A stretch of 64,000 nucleotides of DNA from JANOSH01 sp031415695 (GTDB taxonomy: Bacteria; Actinomycetota; Acidimicrobiia; Acidimicrobiales; Ilumatobacteraceae). A model generated the notes under the pieces. That model was not told the DNA's origin. It did not search any database and worked only from the letters and a program-made list of their open reading frames with translations. Of the stretch, positions 8,133-17,191 are shown piece by piece (position 1 is the stretch's first letter; every line of letters starts with the position of its first letter). Both the position numbers and the translations under genes were made by a program. The stretch covers positions 62,001 through 126,000 of the forward strand of contig JANOSH010000068.1 in NCBI GenBank assembly GCA_031415695.1, written 5' to 3'.

Positions 8133-8911
8133 CGGCCCAGAACCCCGGGCATGGGGCCACCGCCGTCACATTCGATGCGCTGCCCGGTGACATACCGTGA
8201 GCCGTCACCGCAGAGCCACAGCACCACGTCGGCCACTTCCGCCGGCGTACACACATGCCCGAACGGCATTCCGGCGTCGAGGGTTCGGATATCTTTCCCA
8301 CCGGTCAACGCCCGGGCAAGGCGTTGACCCATGTCGGTATCGACCAAACCGGGCGCCACGATATTCACATGGATTCCGTGAGCGCGTTCTTCCTTGGCGA
8401 GCGTGAACGCCAACGCTTCCATAGCTGCTTTACCCATGTTGTACGGCGCACCGTTCGCGCCCAGCGTGCGGGTAGCAACCGACGAGATGAACACGATGTC
8501 ACCTCGACCCTGCTCGCGCATAGCTGGCAGCACCAGTCGGCTGAGATGGTGCCCGGCCACGGCATGAATGGCGAGTAAGCGCAGCACTTCGTCGGGGCTG
8601 GTGTCGACAACCGACCGCCCTTTCGACGCCACTCCAGCGTTGTTGACGAGAAGGTCAATGGTGCCGAAATCGGCTGTAATGTCGGCAACCATCGTCGCGT
8701 CCTGTTCGGCGTCATCGACGGCGGCCTGATAGGCGCGTGCCGTTCCTCCGGCCGCGACAATGGCCCCAACTGTGTCGTTGGCTGCCGCTTCGTCGCGTGT
8801 GTAGTTCACCGCAACCGTCGCACCATTCGCAGCGAGTAGTTCGCTGATACCGCGGCCGACGCCACGCCCTCCACCCGACACCAGAGCGATTCGACCATCA
8901 AGTATTCCCAT
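8129..8911 (-). CDS. short-chain dehydrogenase/reductase
   Basis: 260 residues from MGILDGRIALVSGGG. The nucleotide motif is GGGRGVGRG, the structural motif is NNAGV, and the catalytic Ser (ISSV) and YNMGK pair are intact. It is therefore an active NAD(P)-dependent classical SDR with an unassigned substrate. The start was moved downstream of the longest frame because the SDR fold begins here and a -10 box lies just upstream. Confidence 0.88.
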   Translation of the reverse strand: MGILDGRIALVSGGGRGVGRGISELLAANGATVAVNYTRDEAAANDTVGAIVAAGGTARAYQAAVDDAEQDATMVADITADFGTIDLLVNNAGVASKGRSVVDTSPDEVLRLLAIHAVAGHHLSRLVLPAMREQGRGDIVFISSVATRTLGANGAPYNMGKAAMEALAFTLAKEERAHGIHVNIVAPGLVDTDMGQRLARALTGGKDIRTLDAGMPFGHVCTPAEVADVVLWLCGDGSRYVTGQRIECDGGGPMPGVLGR

Positions 8912-8918
8912 GGGGGCG

Positions 8919-8924
8919 AACTTA
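8919..8924 (-). promoter_or_regulatory. -10 box TAAGTT of a probable leaderless SDR gene
   Basis: TANNNT hexamer on the minus strand, 7 bases before the ATG at 8911. Confidence 0.5.
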
Positions 8925-9563
8925 GAACCACACGGGCGGCTCTGGAACATCGGAGCCGGGAGATCGCCCGTAGAGCCAGCACAGTTCTCCTCGTTCACCG
9001 AGGTCGACGACCGATCGCGGAACGTCTAGCGGACACTTGTCACGCCGGGTCTGCAGATCGGCTGCCACAAGCTCACCCGACATGTCACGCCACGTGTGAC
9101 TGAGCCCAAGATCGATCCAGTGGATCTCGATCTCGCGCCACCGGCGTAACGGTATGGTGGCTACCGGAATTCGACCCGTGACATGCAGCCCGAACCCCGA
9201 CCAGCCGGGCGCGTCGAGACCAGCCCAACACGACTCCAGGGCCCAGATCGACGTTCGAATATCGCGAAGTTGAGCAGCGAACGGCCTCGAAGCTCCAGCA
9301 TCGATTCCAGCGGTGCGATGGTCGCTGCTCGGGTACATCGGGCGTTCCTCACCAACGGCGGCCGCTTCAAGCATGCGGCGAGAACCATCGGCGTTGCGAG
9401 CTAGGTGCGTCAGAACGTGACCGACGGTCCAACCGGGAAGCAGCGATGGTAACGCCACATCTACACCGTCGAGCACGTCGAGTTCGTCGAGCCAGCCAAG
9501 TAGTCGCTGGTGAGACAGCGCACAGCCCGCAACGGCGTCGTCGAGAGAAAGAGTTTGTGTCAC
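8922..9563 (-). CDS. maleylpyruvate isomerase-family protein
   Basis: 213 residues from a GTG (MTQTLSLDDAVAG). It has the MDMPI/DinB N-terminal helical domain with LLPGWTVGHVLTHLARNADG, where the histidine is a probable metal ligand. The rest includes IPVATIPLRRWREIEIHWIDLGL, a segment seen in mycothiol-dependent maleylpyruvate isomerases, where it contributes metal ligands. It reads away from the thiamine operon and ends 10 bases before the SDR start. True substrate unknown. Confidence 0.78.
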   Translation of the reverse strand: MTQTLSLDDAVAGCALSHQRLLGWLDELDVLDGVDVALPSLLPGWTVGHVLTHLARNADGSRRMLEAAAVGEERPMYPSSDHRTAGIDAGASRPFAAQLRDIRTSIWALESCWAGLDAPGWSGFGLHVTGRIPVATIPLRRWREIEIHWIDLGLSHTWRDMSGELVAADLQTRRDKCPLDVPRSVVDLGERGELCWLYGRSPGSDVPEPPVWF

Positions 9564-9591
9564 ACGAGTATTCAACTCGACGCACACCCGA

Positions 9592-9597
9592 TACGCT
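9592..9597 (+). promoter_or_regulatory. -10 box TACGCT of the thiamine operon
   Basis: TANNNT hexamer about 13-19 bases before the first conserved base of the TPP riboswitch, which places the transcript start at roughly 9603-9606. Confidence 0.4.
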
Positions 9598-9610
9598 ACG
9601 GCCACAACAC

Positions 9611-9698
9611 AAATGGGGAGCTCACTGGTTCGGTGGGCTGAGAGGGTGGTCGCCGCCACCGACCCAAGAACCTGATCTGGGTAATGCCAGCGGAGGGA
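9611..9698 (+). promoter_or_regulatory. TPP riboswitch (THI box)
   Basis: Shows the hallmark strings GGGCTGAGA, ACCTGATCTGG, TAATGCCAGCG and the closing GGAGGGA in correct order. The variable P3 stem lies in the GGTGG...CCACC segment. The closing strand contains GGAGGG, which is also the ribosome site 5 bases before the GTG of the first gene. Binding of thiamine diphosphate should therefore hide the ribosome site and block translation of the operon. Confidence 0.95.
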
Positions 9699-9702
9699 CG
9701 TC

Positions 9703-10350
9703 GTGCATCACCTAGTCGTACTTGGCGGATCCGCCCCACCGTCCAGCCTCGCTGGCCGTCTGCCCACGAACGCTTTCGTCATCGCAGCAGACAGCGGCGT
9801 CGATCATGCATTTGCTCTCGGCCTAACGGTCAACCTAGCGGTCGGAGACATGGACTCCATCTCGCCTGCCGGTCTCGCAGAGCTAACCCGCCGCCATGTA
9901 CCGATGCAGACGCACCCCTGTGACAAAGATGCAACCGACGGCGAGCTGGCCCTGCTCGCGGCAACCGATCGGGGCGTCACGTCAATAACAATCGTGACTG
10001 GTGCAAACACCGACCGTCTTGATCATTTACTCGCCACTATCGCCCTCATTTGCCAGCCCACGCTTCGCTACATCGCAGTCGACGCATGGTGTGGCCACGC
10101 CCACCTGTGGGTGCTGCACGCTGGCGGTGGGCTTCGCGCCGCCACCACATCCGGCGAGGTCATCACGCTGTTGCCAAGCCTGGGCGATGCGGTTGGCGTC
10201 ACAACCAGTGGCTTGAAATGGCCACTGGCCAACGCTGTTCTGCCGTCAGGTTCTAGCCGTGGCGTTTCCAACATCGCCACAGGTGCCGAAGTTCGAATAG
10301 TGCTTGCTACGGGCAGCCTGCTCGTTATCTCCCCGGAGGCCCTGCCATGA
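9703..10350 (+). CDS. thiamine pyrophosphokinase
   Basis: 215 residues. Makes thiamine diphosphate from imported thiamine and ATP. Motifs of the family are all present: AADSGVDHAFALG, GDMDS, DKDATDGELAL and TGANTDRLDHLLA. The GTG start is set by the riboswitch-embedded ribosome site. It is the first gene of the operon and overlaps the transporter binding-protein gene by 4 bases. Its placement means import and activation of thiamine are shut off together by the end product. Confidence 0.93.
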   Translation: MHHLVVLGGSAPPSSLAGRLPTNAFVIAADSGVDHAFALGLTVNLAVGDMDSISPAGLAELTRRHVPMQTHPCDKDATDGELALLAATDRGVTSITIVTGANTDRLDHLLATIALICQPTLRYIAVDAWCGHAHLWVLHAGGGLRAATTSGEVITLLPSLGDAVGVTTSGLKWPLANAVLPSGSSRGVSNIATGAEVRIVLATGSLLVISPEALP

Positions 10351-11390
10351 ATCGTCCACTCACCAAACTCGCCTTCAGCCTGGTCCTTCTTGCTGGTGCC
10401 TGCTCCACATCATCGCAGCAGTCGACCCAATCCCAGAGCGTCACGTTGGTGACCCACGACAGCTTCTTTGTCACTGACGGCATCTTTGATTCGTTCACGA
10501 AAGCCACTGGCATCACGGTGACCGTTGCCCAGGGTGCCGACGCCGGTGTTGTACTCAATCAAGCCATCTTGACCAAGGGTCGACCCGACGGCGACGTGTT
10601 GTGGGGCGTCGACAATACGTTGGCATCACGCGCTGTGAGCTCAGGCGCGTTCGCGTCGTACAAAAGTTCGGCTCTCAAGAATCTCGATCCTGGGGTCGTT
10701 GCGTTCGTCCCGAAAGGCAACGAGCTCACCCCGGTAGATGTCGGTGACGTTTGCATCAACGCCGACGTCAAATGGTTCGCCAAGAAGAGTCTGGCGGTGC
10801 CCACGTCGCTCGCCATGCTGACTGACCCGGCCTACAAAGAACTGCTCGTCGTACAGAACCCAGCTACGTCGTCACCAGGTCTGGCGTTCTTGTTGGCCAC
10901 TATCGCCCACTCGGGCGAGACAGGCTGGCAGCAGTATTGGAAGGACCTTCGACGCAACGGGGTACAGGTTGTCGACGGGTGGGTCGGCGCATACACGGTC
11001 GAATTCTCCGGCTCGGCTGGCAAGGGAAGCCGGCCGCTCGTCGTGAGTTACGGCAGTAGCCCGGCGGCTGAAGTTAGTGACGACGGCACAAGTCCAACCG
11101 TCGCGCTGAAGGACACCTGTTTCCATCAGGTCGAGTACGTCGGCATCCTTAAAGGCACCAAGCATGAAGCCGCAGCCCGCAAGCTGGTCGACTTCTTGCT
11201 GTCAGCCGAGTTCCAGGCCGACGTGGCCCCGAATATGTATGTGTTTCCTGCTGTTCAGGGCGTAACGGTGCCGCCCGCATTTGCCACGCATGGCATTCGC
11301 CCGACCAAACCGTTCGATATCCCCGCCAGTGATATCGAGAAAAATCGCGAGCGTTGGATCAACGAGTGGACCACCATCGTCCTGCGCTGA
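10347..11390 (+). CDS. thiB: thiamine ABC transporter substrate-binding lipoprotein
   Basis: 347 residues with a lipoprotein signal and lipobox LAGAC. The mature domain is an iron/thiamine-type (family 1) binding protein (VTLVTHDSFFVTDGIFDSFTKATGITV, ADAGVVLNQA), the same group as ThiB/TbpA. It sits downstream of the TPP riboswitch and thiamine pyrophosphokinase and before matching permease and ATPase genes, so thiamine or a phosphate ester is the expected ligand (inference from context plus family). Confidence 0.9.
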   Translation: MNRPLTKLAFSLVLLAGACSTSSQQSTQSQSVTLVTHDSFFVTDGIFDSFTKATGITVTVAQGADAGVVLNQAILTKGRPDGDVLWGVDNTLASRAVSSGAFASYKSSALKNLDPGVVAFVPKGNELTPVDVGDVCINADVKWFAKKSLAVPTSLAMLTDPAYKELLVVQNPATSSPGLAFLLATIAHSGETGWQQYWKDLRRNGVQVVDGWVGAYTVEFSGSAGKGSRPLVVSYGSSPAAEVSDDGTSPTVALKDTCFHQVEYVGILKGTKHEAAARKLVDFLLSAEFQADVAPNMYVFPAVQGVTVPPAFATHGIRPTKPFDIPASDIEKNRERWINEWTTIVLR

Positions 11391-12892
11391 ACCGGCGTGT
11401 TGTCCGGCTCGTAGGTTTCGCCCCGGCCGTTTTCTTGGCCGTGTTCTTTGTGTGGCCTGTTGTCGCCATTGTTGGGCGCGGGTTGTCGGGCGGCGGCCTC
11501 GTCGATGTCATCACCGACCCGATTTTGGTCCGAATTGCCTGGTTCACGTTGTGGCAGGCCGTTGCCTCCACGCTGCTGACGCTGCTCGTTGGGCTGCCGG
11601 TCGCGTTCGTGTTGGCCCGGTATCAGTTTCGAGGCCGGCGAGGAATCGAGAGCCTTCTTGTCGTCCCATTTGTGTTGCCGACAGTCGTTGTAGGAACAGC
11701 GTTTTTGGCGTTGCTTCCCAACAGTTGGCACGGAACCGTGGAAGCGGTGCTCATTGCGCACGTGTACTTCAATGTGTCGGTTGTGGTTCGAACACTGACG
11801 CCTGTCTGGCGCCAGGTCGATGGTCGACTGACCGACGCGGCTCGGACCCTCGGAGCTACGCCGTGGCAATCATTTCGGAGGGTTGTGGCGCCGATTCTGC
11901 AGCCGGCATTGCGCTCTGCGGCGTCGATCGTGTTCATGTTCACGTTTACATCGTTCGGCGTTGTTTTGTTTCTTGGTGGACCCCGCCACCCCACGTTGGA
12001 GGTCGAGATCTATCGTCGAACTGCTCAGCTCCTCGACCTACGGTCAGCCGCTGCACTCGCGCTGATCCAAGTTGTCTGCATGGCGGCCGTGCTCGGGCTG
12101 GCCGGCCGACGTCCAAAGGTGGCGATCCCGAGGCGATTCGTGGAGCGACCCACATCCTTCAATGCCTGGGTTGTTCTCGCTATCTTGGTCCCGGCTGTCG
12201 TTGCGGTGTTAGCCCCTTTGGTTGCGCTGGCAACCCGGGCTGGCCAGTGGCGCGCGCTATTCACGGGGCGTCCATTCGATGCGTTGGTCACGTCGGCATT
12301 CACCGCTCTGGTCGCCGCAGGCATTGCCACGCTCCTCGGTTGCGCGGCCGGGGTTTGTGTCAACGCGCCAGCGCGGAGCTCTCGGCTGCTCGAGGTGCTG
12401 CTGAGCCTTCCACTCGGTACCTCGGCCGTGACCGTGGGATTTGGTCTACTCGTGGCCTTTAGCGGCCCGCTCCTCGACCTTAGGGGCAACCGCCTTGTTA
12501 TCCCAGTTGCCCACGCCATCATCGGGTTGCCATTCGTGATGCGGCTAGTGACCGCGGCACTGCGTGACGTCCATCCACGCCAACGCGACGCCGCTGCGAC
12601 CCTCGGTGCGTCGCCATGGCAGGTGTGGCGCACGGTCGACTGGACGGCACTGCGGCGCCCTGCGGCACTCGGCGCAGGGTTCGCATTTGCCGTTTCGGTT
12701 GGCGAGTTCGGAGCCAGCGTGTTTCTGGTTCGCCGCGGCAATCCAACGCTGCCGACCTTGATCAACGAGACGCTCGGGAGGCCAGGCGCAAGCAATAACC
12801 AGCTCGGCCATGCCATGGCGGTAGTGCTGGCCTTGTTGTCAGGTGGGGCGCTGTACGTTGTCGACCGGATGGGAGAACGATGGAAGGCCTAG
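11366..12892 (+). CDS. thiP: thiamine ABC transporter permease (fused two-domain)
   Basis: 508 residues from a GTG inside the end of the binding-protein gene; a TTG at 11354 is an alternative. It contains two tandem permease halves, each with an EAA loop: DAARTLGATPWQSFRRVV in the first and DAAATLGASPWQVWRTVD in the second. About 12 membrane helices. ThiP proteins have this fused arrangement. It forms the channel for the substrate delivered by the lipoprotein. Confidence 0.9.
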   Translation: MDHHRPALNRRVVRLVGFAPAVFLAVFFVWPVVAIVGRGLSGGGLVDVITDPILVRIAWFTLWQAVASTLLTLLVGLPVAFVLARYQFRGRRGIESLLVVPFVLPTVVVGTAFLALLPNSWHGTVEAVLIAHVYFNVSVVVRTLTPVWRQVDGRLTDAARTLGATPWQSFRRVVAPILQPALRSAASIVFMFTFTSFGVVLFLGGPRHPTLEVEIYRRTAQLLDLRSAAALALIQVVCMAAVLGLAGRRPKVAIPRRFVERPTSFNAWVVLAILVPAVVAVLAPLVALATRAGQWRALFTGRPFDALVTSAFTALVAAGIATLLGCAAGVCVNAPARSSRLLEVLLSLPLGTSAVTVGFGLLVAFSGPLLDLRGNRLVIPVAHAIIGLPFVMRLVTAALRDVHPRQRDAAATLGASPWQVWRTVDWTALRRPAALGAGFAFAVSVGEFGASVFLVRRGNPTLPTLINETLGRPGASNNQLGHAMAVVLALLSGGALYVVDRMGERWKA

Positions 12893-13545
12893 CTTGTCGC
12901 GACATCACGGTCCGTTTCGGGCAACAAACGGTACTCAACGGTGTCTCTCTGCACGTTGAGCCCGGCCAAATCGTGGGGCTCGTTGGGCCGAGCGGATCAG
13001 GCAAAAGCACGTTGCTCCGGGTGATCGCGGGGTTAGTCGTGCCTGACGCCGGCCGGGTTGAATGGGATGGCGTCGATGTGGCTGCAGTCCCTACGCACGC
13101 GCGCCGATTCGGATACGTTTTCCAGGATCAGCAACTGTTCGGGCATCTCGACGTAGCGGGCAATGTTGGCTTCGGCCTCAAAATGTCGCGCCGACCAAAC
13201 ACCGAAATTGCTGTGCGTGTGAGCGAGCTGTTGGACCTCGTCGATTTGCGAGGGTTCGGGCGGCGGTCGGTCATCGACCTGTCGGGAGGTGAGGCTCAAC
13301 GGGTTGCCCTCGCCCGAGCGTTGGCCCCTCGCCCGCGGCTACTACTGCTCGACGAACCATTGAGCGCTTTGGACCACGACCTACGCAAGCAGCTTGGCAG
13401 TGAACTGCGCCGTGTCCTCAACGAACAGGGTATACCTGCGATTCACGTCACTCACGACCATGCTGAAGCGACCCAAATTTGCGACGTGGTCATTGCCTTG
13501 CATCAGCGCACAACGGACGAGACAACCCCATCGATCAACACATGA
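12880..13545 (+). CDS. thiQ: thiamine ABC transporter ATP-binding protein
   Basis: 221 residues; Walker A GPSGSGKST, signature LSGGEAQRV, Walker B LLLLDEPLSALD, switch His in HVTHDH. The short length without a regulatory C-terminal domain matches ThiQ. It overlaps the permease gene by 13 bases, and its 3' end overlaps the convergent iron-transporter ATPase gene by 43 bases. Confidence 0.9.
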   Translation: MEGLACRDITVRFGQQTVLNGVSLHVEPGQIVGLVGPSGSGKSTLLRVIAGLVVPDAGRVEWDGVDVAAVPTHARRFGYVFQDQQLFGHLDVAGNVGFGLKMSRRPNTEIAVRVSELLDLVDLRGFGRRSVIDLSGGEAQRVALARALAPRPRLLLLDEPLSALDHDLRKQLGSELRRVLNEQGIPAIHVTHDHAEATQICDVVIALHQRTTDETTPSINT

Positions 13546-14501
13546 ACGGTGGATCCAACCGCAGGCGATCGATGCCCAGCGACGCGAGTAGCAACGGTTG
13601 AGCCATCAGCTAGCACCATCTCGACCAGGCAATCGTGGCCAAAGTACGACACACCGGTAATGGTCGCAAAGGTGCCCGACGACGACAAGACAACTTGCTC
13701 GGGTCGGATCACGAGTAGCACGTCGCCCACCGGACCATGTACGCGCACGTCACCAAACGGGCTGCTACTCGCACCGGCATCGTTGTATCCGGGAACGAGA
13801 AAGGCCTCACCCACAAACAGCGCTACTTCGCTCGACACCGGATGGCGGTAGAGGTCAATTGGCGTCGCTACTTGCAGCACGCGGCCATGCAGCATTACAG
13901 CAACGTGATCGGCGAGTGACAACGCCTCGTCACGATCATGGGTGACAAGCACGGTGGTGGTGCCCGACGCCCGCACAGCATCGGCGATATCACTACGAAC
14001 CTGAGCGCGAAGGTTGGTGTCGAGCGCGGCGAATGGTTCGTCGAGCAACAAGACCGCTGGTCGGGGTGCTAGTGCTCGTGCAACAGCGACCCGTTGTTGT
14101 TGACCTCCCGACAGCTCTGCTGGTCTGGCGGCTTCGAACCCAGCGAGCCCCACGAGTTCGAGACACTCGGCTACTCGAGCCGAGCGCCCTCGTTTCGGGA
14201 TGCCGAACCCCACGTTGCGCCCGACATCGAGATGAGGAAACAACGCACCCTCTTGGGGCACAACGCCGACGTGGCGTAACTCTGGCGGCAACGTCGCGAT
14301 ATTGGTTCCATCGACGACAAGACGACCATCGTCTGCTTGTTCGAACCCCGCAATGATGCGCAACAGGGTTGTCTTGCCACATCCCGATGGCCCAAGCACA
14401 GCGGTGAGTGTCGCCGCCTCGACGTTCAGATCGACACCTTGAAGAACCTGGAGCGCACCAAAGCGTTTGTGAACACCCTCGATCGAGAGTCCGCTACCCA
14501 T
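13503..14501 (-). CDS. fbpC: iron(III) ABC transporter ATP-binding protein
   Basis: 332 residues. The ATPase domain has Walker A GPSGCGKTT, signature LSGGQQQRV and Walker B LLLLDEPFAALD. A C-terminal TOBE-type regulatory domain of about 100 residues follows, the FbpC/CysA/PotA layout. It overlaps the permease gene by 8 bases. The assignment to iron rests on the binding protein and the upstream DtxR-like box rather than on this protein alone. Confidence 0.88.
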   Translation of the reverse strand: MGSGLSIEGVHKRFGALQVLQGVDLNVEAATLTAVLGPSGCGKTTLLRIIAGFEQADDGRLVVDGTNIATLPPELRHVGVVPQEGALFPHLDVGRNVGFGIPKRGRSARVAECLELVGLAGFEAARPAELSGGQQQRVAVARALAPRPAVLLLDEPFAALDTNLRAQVRSDIADAVRASGTTTVLVTHDRDEALSLADHVAVMLHGRVLQVATPIDLYRHPVSSEVALFVGEAFLVPGYNDAGASSSPFGDVRVHGPVGDVLLVIRPEQVVLSSSGTFATITGVSYFGHDCLVEMVLADGSTVATRVAGHRSPAVGSTVHVLIDGVVSSVVR

Positions 14502-16035
14502 CGCCGACCAATCGACCAGACAGCCAACCGAGAACAGCGGTGGGAAGTGCAGCGAGCAGCATTAGCGCAGCAGCGTACGGCGCAGCGCCGGAATAGTCAC
14601 TGACCGATGTATGGGTCCATAGCCGTGTCGCCAATGTGTCGGTGCCGGTCGGATGCAGCAGCAAGGTGGCCGGCAGTTCTTTCATGGCGGCAAGGAACGT
14701 AAGCGCGGTTCCAGCGGCTAGCCCAGGGGCAGACAGTCGTGCGGCTACTTGCCACAGCGCACGCCGACGTGTTCGGCCGAGCGATCGGGCAACTTCTTCG
14801 AGTCGGGGCGGGCACTGTTCGAACGCGGCCCGTACGGTTCCCACCGCTAGGGGAAGAAAGATCACCACGTACGCGGCGATGAGCAACGGGGTGCGTTGGT
14901 AGAGGGGGCGCAGCAAACGGATGCCGAGATGCACGACCGCGATGCCGATAACGATTCCCGGTAGGGCGTGCGACACATAGGTTGCCCGCTCGACGACCCG
15001 CGAGGTTACCGATTGATGTCGGGCAGCCAAGACCCCGGCAGGTATCGCTACTGCCAGGGTGACGAGCGCTGCGATCAGGGCCAACGTGAAGGAGTTGAAC
15101 GCAGCGCGGCGAAGATCGGTCCAGTCGGTCTGCTGACCAGTGGAGCGGACAAGCCATTTGACCAGCGAGCCGACTGGCATGCCGATAGCGACAGCGGTTA
15201 CGACGGTAAGAAACAGCGTGGCGCCGATCTGTTTGCGACCTAGCCGAAACGCGAACCCGGAGCGCGAGGCACCGGCACCGAGCCGATATGAGGATCGGCC
15301 CCGTGCTCGCATCTCGGCGAGTGTGACACCGAGGGCTATGGCGACCAGCACCAGCGACAGGACCGCAGCTCGCGATGGGTTGAACCCAGCGTTGTAGGCC
15401 CCGAATATGACCCACGTGAACGACTCGAAACGCATGGTTCCAACTGCTCCGAAATCCGACAGCACATACAGCGCCACCAATAGGGCCCCCGAGGCCACTG
15501 CCGTACGCACCTGAGGCAAAGTGATATGCCAGATCACCGACAACCCCGAACGACCAGATGCCCGGGCCACCTCCTCGGAGGCCCGGTCGATGCGCTGCAA
15601 GGCCGCGCAAACCGGCAGGAATACATACGGGTAGCAGCAGGCCACCAGCACCAGTGTGGCCCCGTCGATTCCGGCGAGCGACGGGCGAGCCGATACCCAC
15701 GCGTACGCAGCGAGATAGGTAGGTACCGCCAACGGCAGGGCAAGAATCACCCGCCAGATTTTCGCGCCACGAAGGTCGGTGCGAGTAACAAGAACAGCGG
15801 CACAGACACCAACAACGACGCAGAGAATCGTTGCCATCACGGTAATCGTGAGGCTCCGTGCAACAAGGTCGATGGTGCGTTGCTGGGCAATTTCGCGCCA
15901 AGCAACATTCCAACCGCTACTGGCGGCTCGGTCGACCAGGTAGATGACAGGAGCGATAGCGACGAGCGCGACAACGACCGCCGGTGCCACAAGGCTTACC
16001 GGCGGTCGTTGTGATGGCGGCACCCGCGAACTCAC
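14494..16035 (-). CDS. fbpB: iron(III) ABC transporter permease (fused two-domain)
   Basis: 513 residues with two permease halves. The EAA loops are EVARASGRSGLSVIWHITLP and EVARSLGRTRRRALWQVAAR. A predicted 12-helix inner membrane protein of the FbpB/ThiP class. Start overlaps the binding-protein stop by 4 bases, giving a tight fbpABC-like operon. Confidence 0.88.
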   Translation of the reverse strand: MSSRVPPSQRPPVSLVAPAVVVALVAIAPVIYLVDRAASSGWNVAWREIAQQRTIDLVARSLTITVMATILCVVVGVCAAVLVTRTDLRGAKIWRVILALPLAVPTYLAAYAWVSARPSLAGIDGATLVLVACCYPYVFLPVCAALQRIDRASEEVARASGRSGLSVIWHITLPQVRTAVASGALLVALYVLSDFGAVGTMRFESFTWVIFGAYNAGFNPSRAAVLSLVLVAIALGVTLAEMRARGRSSYRLGAGASRSGFAFRLGRKQIGATLFLTVVTAVAIGMPVGSLVKWLVRSTGQQTDWTDLRRAAFNSFTLALIAALVTLAVAIPAGVLAARHQSVTSRVVERATYVSHALPGIVIGIAVVHLGIRLLRPLYQRTPLLIAAYVVIFLPLAVGTVRAAFEQCPPRLEEVARSLGRTRRRALWQVAARLSAPGLAAGTALTFLAAMKELPATLLLHPTGTDTLATRLWTHTSVSDYSGAAPYAAALMLLAALPTAVLGWLSGRLVGDG

Positions 16036-17105
16036 TTCGTGAGCAAACCTGCTTTCGACAACAACTCCTGGGTGATGGCGATGGAATCAAGATCACTCAG
16101 ATCGATAGTGGGCGGCTTGAGATCGGCGAGCGACGGGAGCCCGACAGCTGGAGCACCACCACCGACAAGGGGATACTCGAACGTCTTCTCGGCAAAGAAC
16201 TTTTGCGCCTTGTCAGACAGTAGGTACTCACTGAAGGCCAGAGCCGCCCCCCGATTTCTGCCTGATGTCATGATGCCCACCCCGGCAACATTAACCAACC
16301 CACCGACATCCCCTGGTGTCATGAAGGCGTTCCTCGCGGTGACTTTGTCGGCGCCTTCCTTCGCAATCTTTTCGTAGAGGTAATAGTGATTGACCAATCC
16401 GAGGGCTACCTCGCCGGCGTTCACACCGTCGCGCACGGCCCCATTGCCCTGGTACGCCTTGGGCGTGTTGGCAGCGAACCGCTTGAGCCATTCGGCGGCG
16501 GCGGCGTCGCCACGGGTTACACGCAAAGCGGTGACGAAGGATTGCCACGAAGCATTGCTCGGTGCGAATCCGACCTTGCCTTTCCACTTCGCGTCGAGCA
16601 CCTCGTCGATAGTGGCTGGCGGTGTTGCCACCTGGGCTGGGTCGATCAGCACGACCCGTACTCTGCCGCTTACCCCGGTCCACATGCCGTCGGCTGACCG
16701 GTATGTCTTGGCCACCTTGTCGAGCTGTGATGCGGGCAGGGACGAGAACAGCTTGGCTTTGGCTACTGCGCCGAGCGCTCCGGCGTCCTGGGCGAAGAAC
16801 ACGTCGGCCGGGGACGCCTTTCCTTCGGTAAGGATTTGTGCGGCGAGTGCGCCGCTGTCGCCGTAACGGGCGCTGACAGTGATACCGGTGTCAGCAGTGA
16901 ACTGCTCGTACAGCGCCTTTACGAGCGACTCGGAGCGGCCCGAATATATTGTGATACTTCCCGACGGTTTGATTGGTTGCGTAGTCGTTGGGGCTGCCGT
17001 CGTTGGGGCTGCCGTCGTCGACGACGTTGCGTCGCCGCCTGAAGCGCAGGCGCAGATCATTACCAGTGCGGGAAGCGCTGCCATACATCGTCGGCGAGTA
17101 CCCAT
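16032..17105 (-). CDS. fbpA: iron(III) ABC transporter substrate-binding lipoprotein
   Basis: 357 residues. A lipoprotein signal (ALVMICACASGG) is followed by a Thr/Ala/Pro-rich spacer and a family-1 binding domain beginning SGSITIYSGRSESLVKALYEQF, as in FbpA. The adjacent tyrosines in GLVNHYYLYEK match the paired tyrosines that coordinate ferric iron in FbpA. It is the promoter-proximal gene of the operon; a DtxR/IdeR-like dyad covers its -35 region. The start codon lies 6 bases after a TATGGT -10 box, so the mRNA is probably leaderless. Confidence 0.9.
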   Translation of the reverse strand: MGTRRRCMAALPALVMICACASGGDATSSTTAAPTTAAPTTTQPIKPSGSITIYSGRSESLVKALYEQFTADTGITVSARYGDSGALAAQILTEGKASPADVFFAQDAGALGAVAKAKLFSSLPASQLDKVAKTYRSADGMWTGVSGRVRVVLIDPAQVATPPATIDEVLDAKWKGKVGFAPSNASWQSFVTALRVTRGDAAAAEWLKRFAANTPKAYQGNGAVRDGVNAGEVALGLVNHYYLYEKIAKEGADKVTARNAFMTPGDVGGLVNVAGVGIMTSGRNRGAALAFSEYLLSDKAQKFFAEKTFEYPLVGGGAPAVGLPSLADLKPPTIDLSDLDSIAITQELLSKAGLLTK

Positions 17106-17111
17106 CTTTCA

Positions 17112-17139
17112 ACCATACCTTTCAGAGTTAGTTAGGCAA
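17112..17139 (-). promoter_or_regulatory. promoter of the iron transporter operon
   Basis: On the minus strand TTGCCT (17134-17139) and TATGGT (17112-17117) are separated by 16 bases. The -10 ends 6 bases before the ATG at 17105. Confidence 0.6.
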
Positions 17140-17146
17140 CCCTAAC
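17127..17146. promoter_or_regulatory. DtxR/IdeR-like iron box
   Basis: GTTAG-TTAGGCAACC-CTAAC contains the perfect dyad TTAGG-CAAC-CCTAA. It resembles the DtxR/IdeR consensus (TTAGGTTAGGCTAACCTAA), with the right half close and the left half weaker. It covers the -35 element of the iron transporter promoter, where an iron-loaded repressor would block transcription. It also lies about 45 bases before the divergent dapD start. Confidence 0.65.
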
Positions 17147-17177
17147 AATTCCAGTCGACGGCACGCAACCCCTGAAC

Positions 17178-17183
17178 TAACGT
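17178..17183 (+). promoter_or_regulatory. -10 box TAACGT of dapD
   Basis: TANNNT hexamer 8 bases before the GTG at 17192. A TCGACG element 17 bases further upstream could be its -35. Confidence 0.4.
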
Positions 17184-17191
17184 CGTACCTC

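Noticed and set aside
14337..14353. TTCGAACCCCG string resembling a tRNA T-loop
   Set aside because: No acceptor, D or anticodon stems surround it; it is coding sequence of fbpC.
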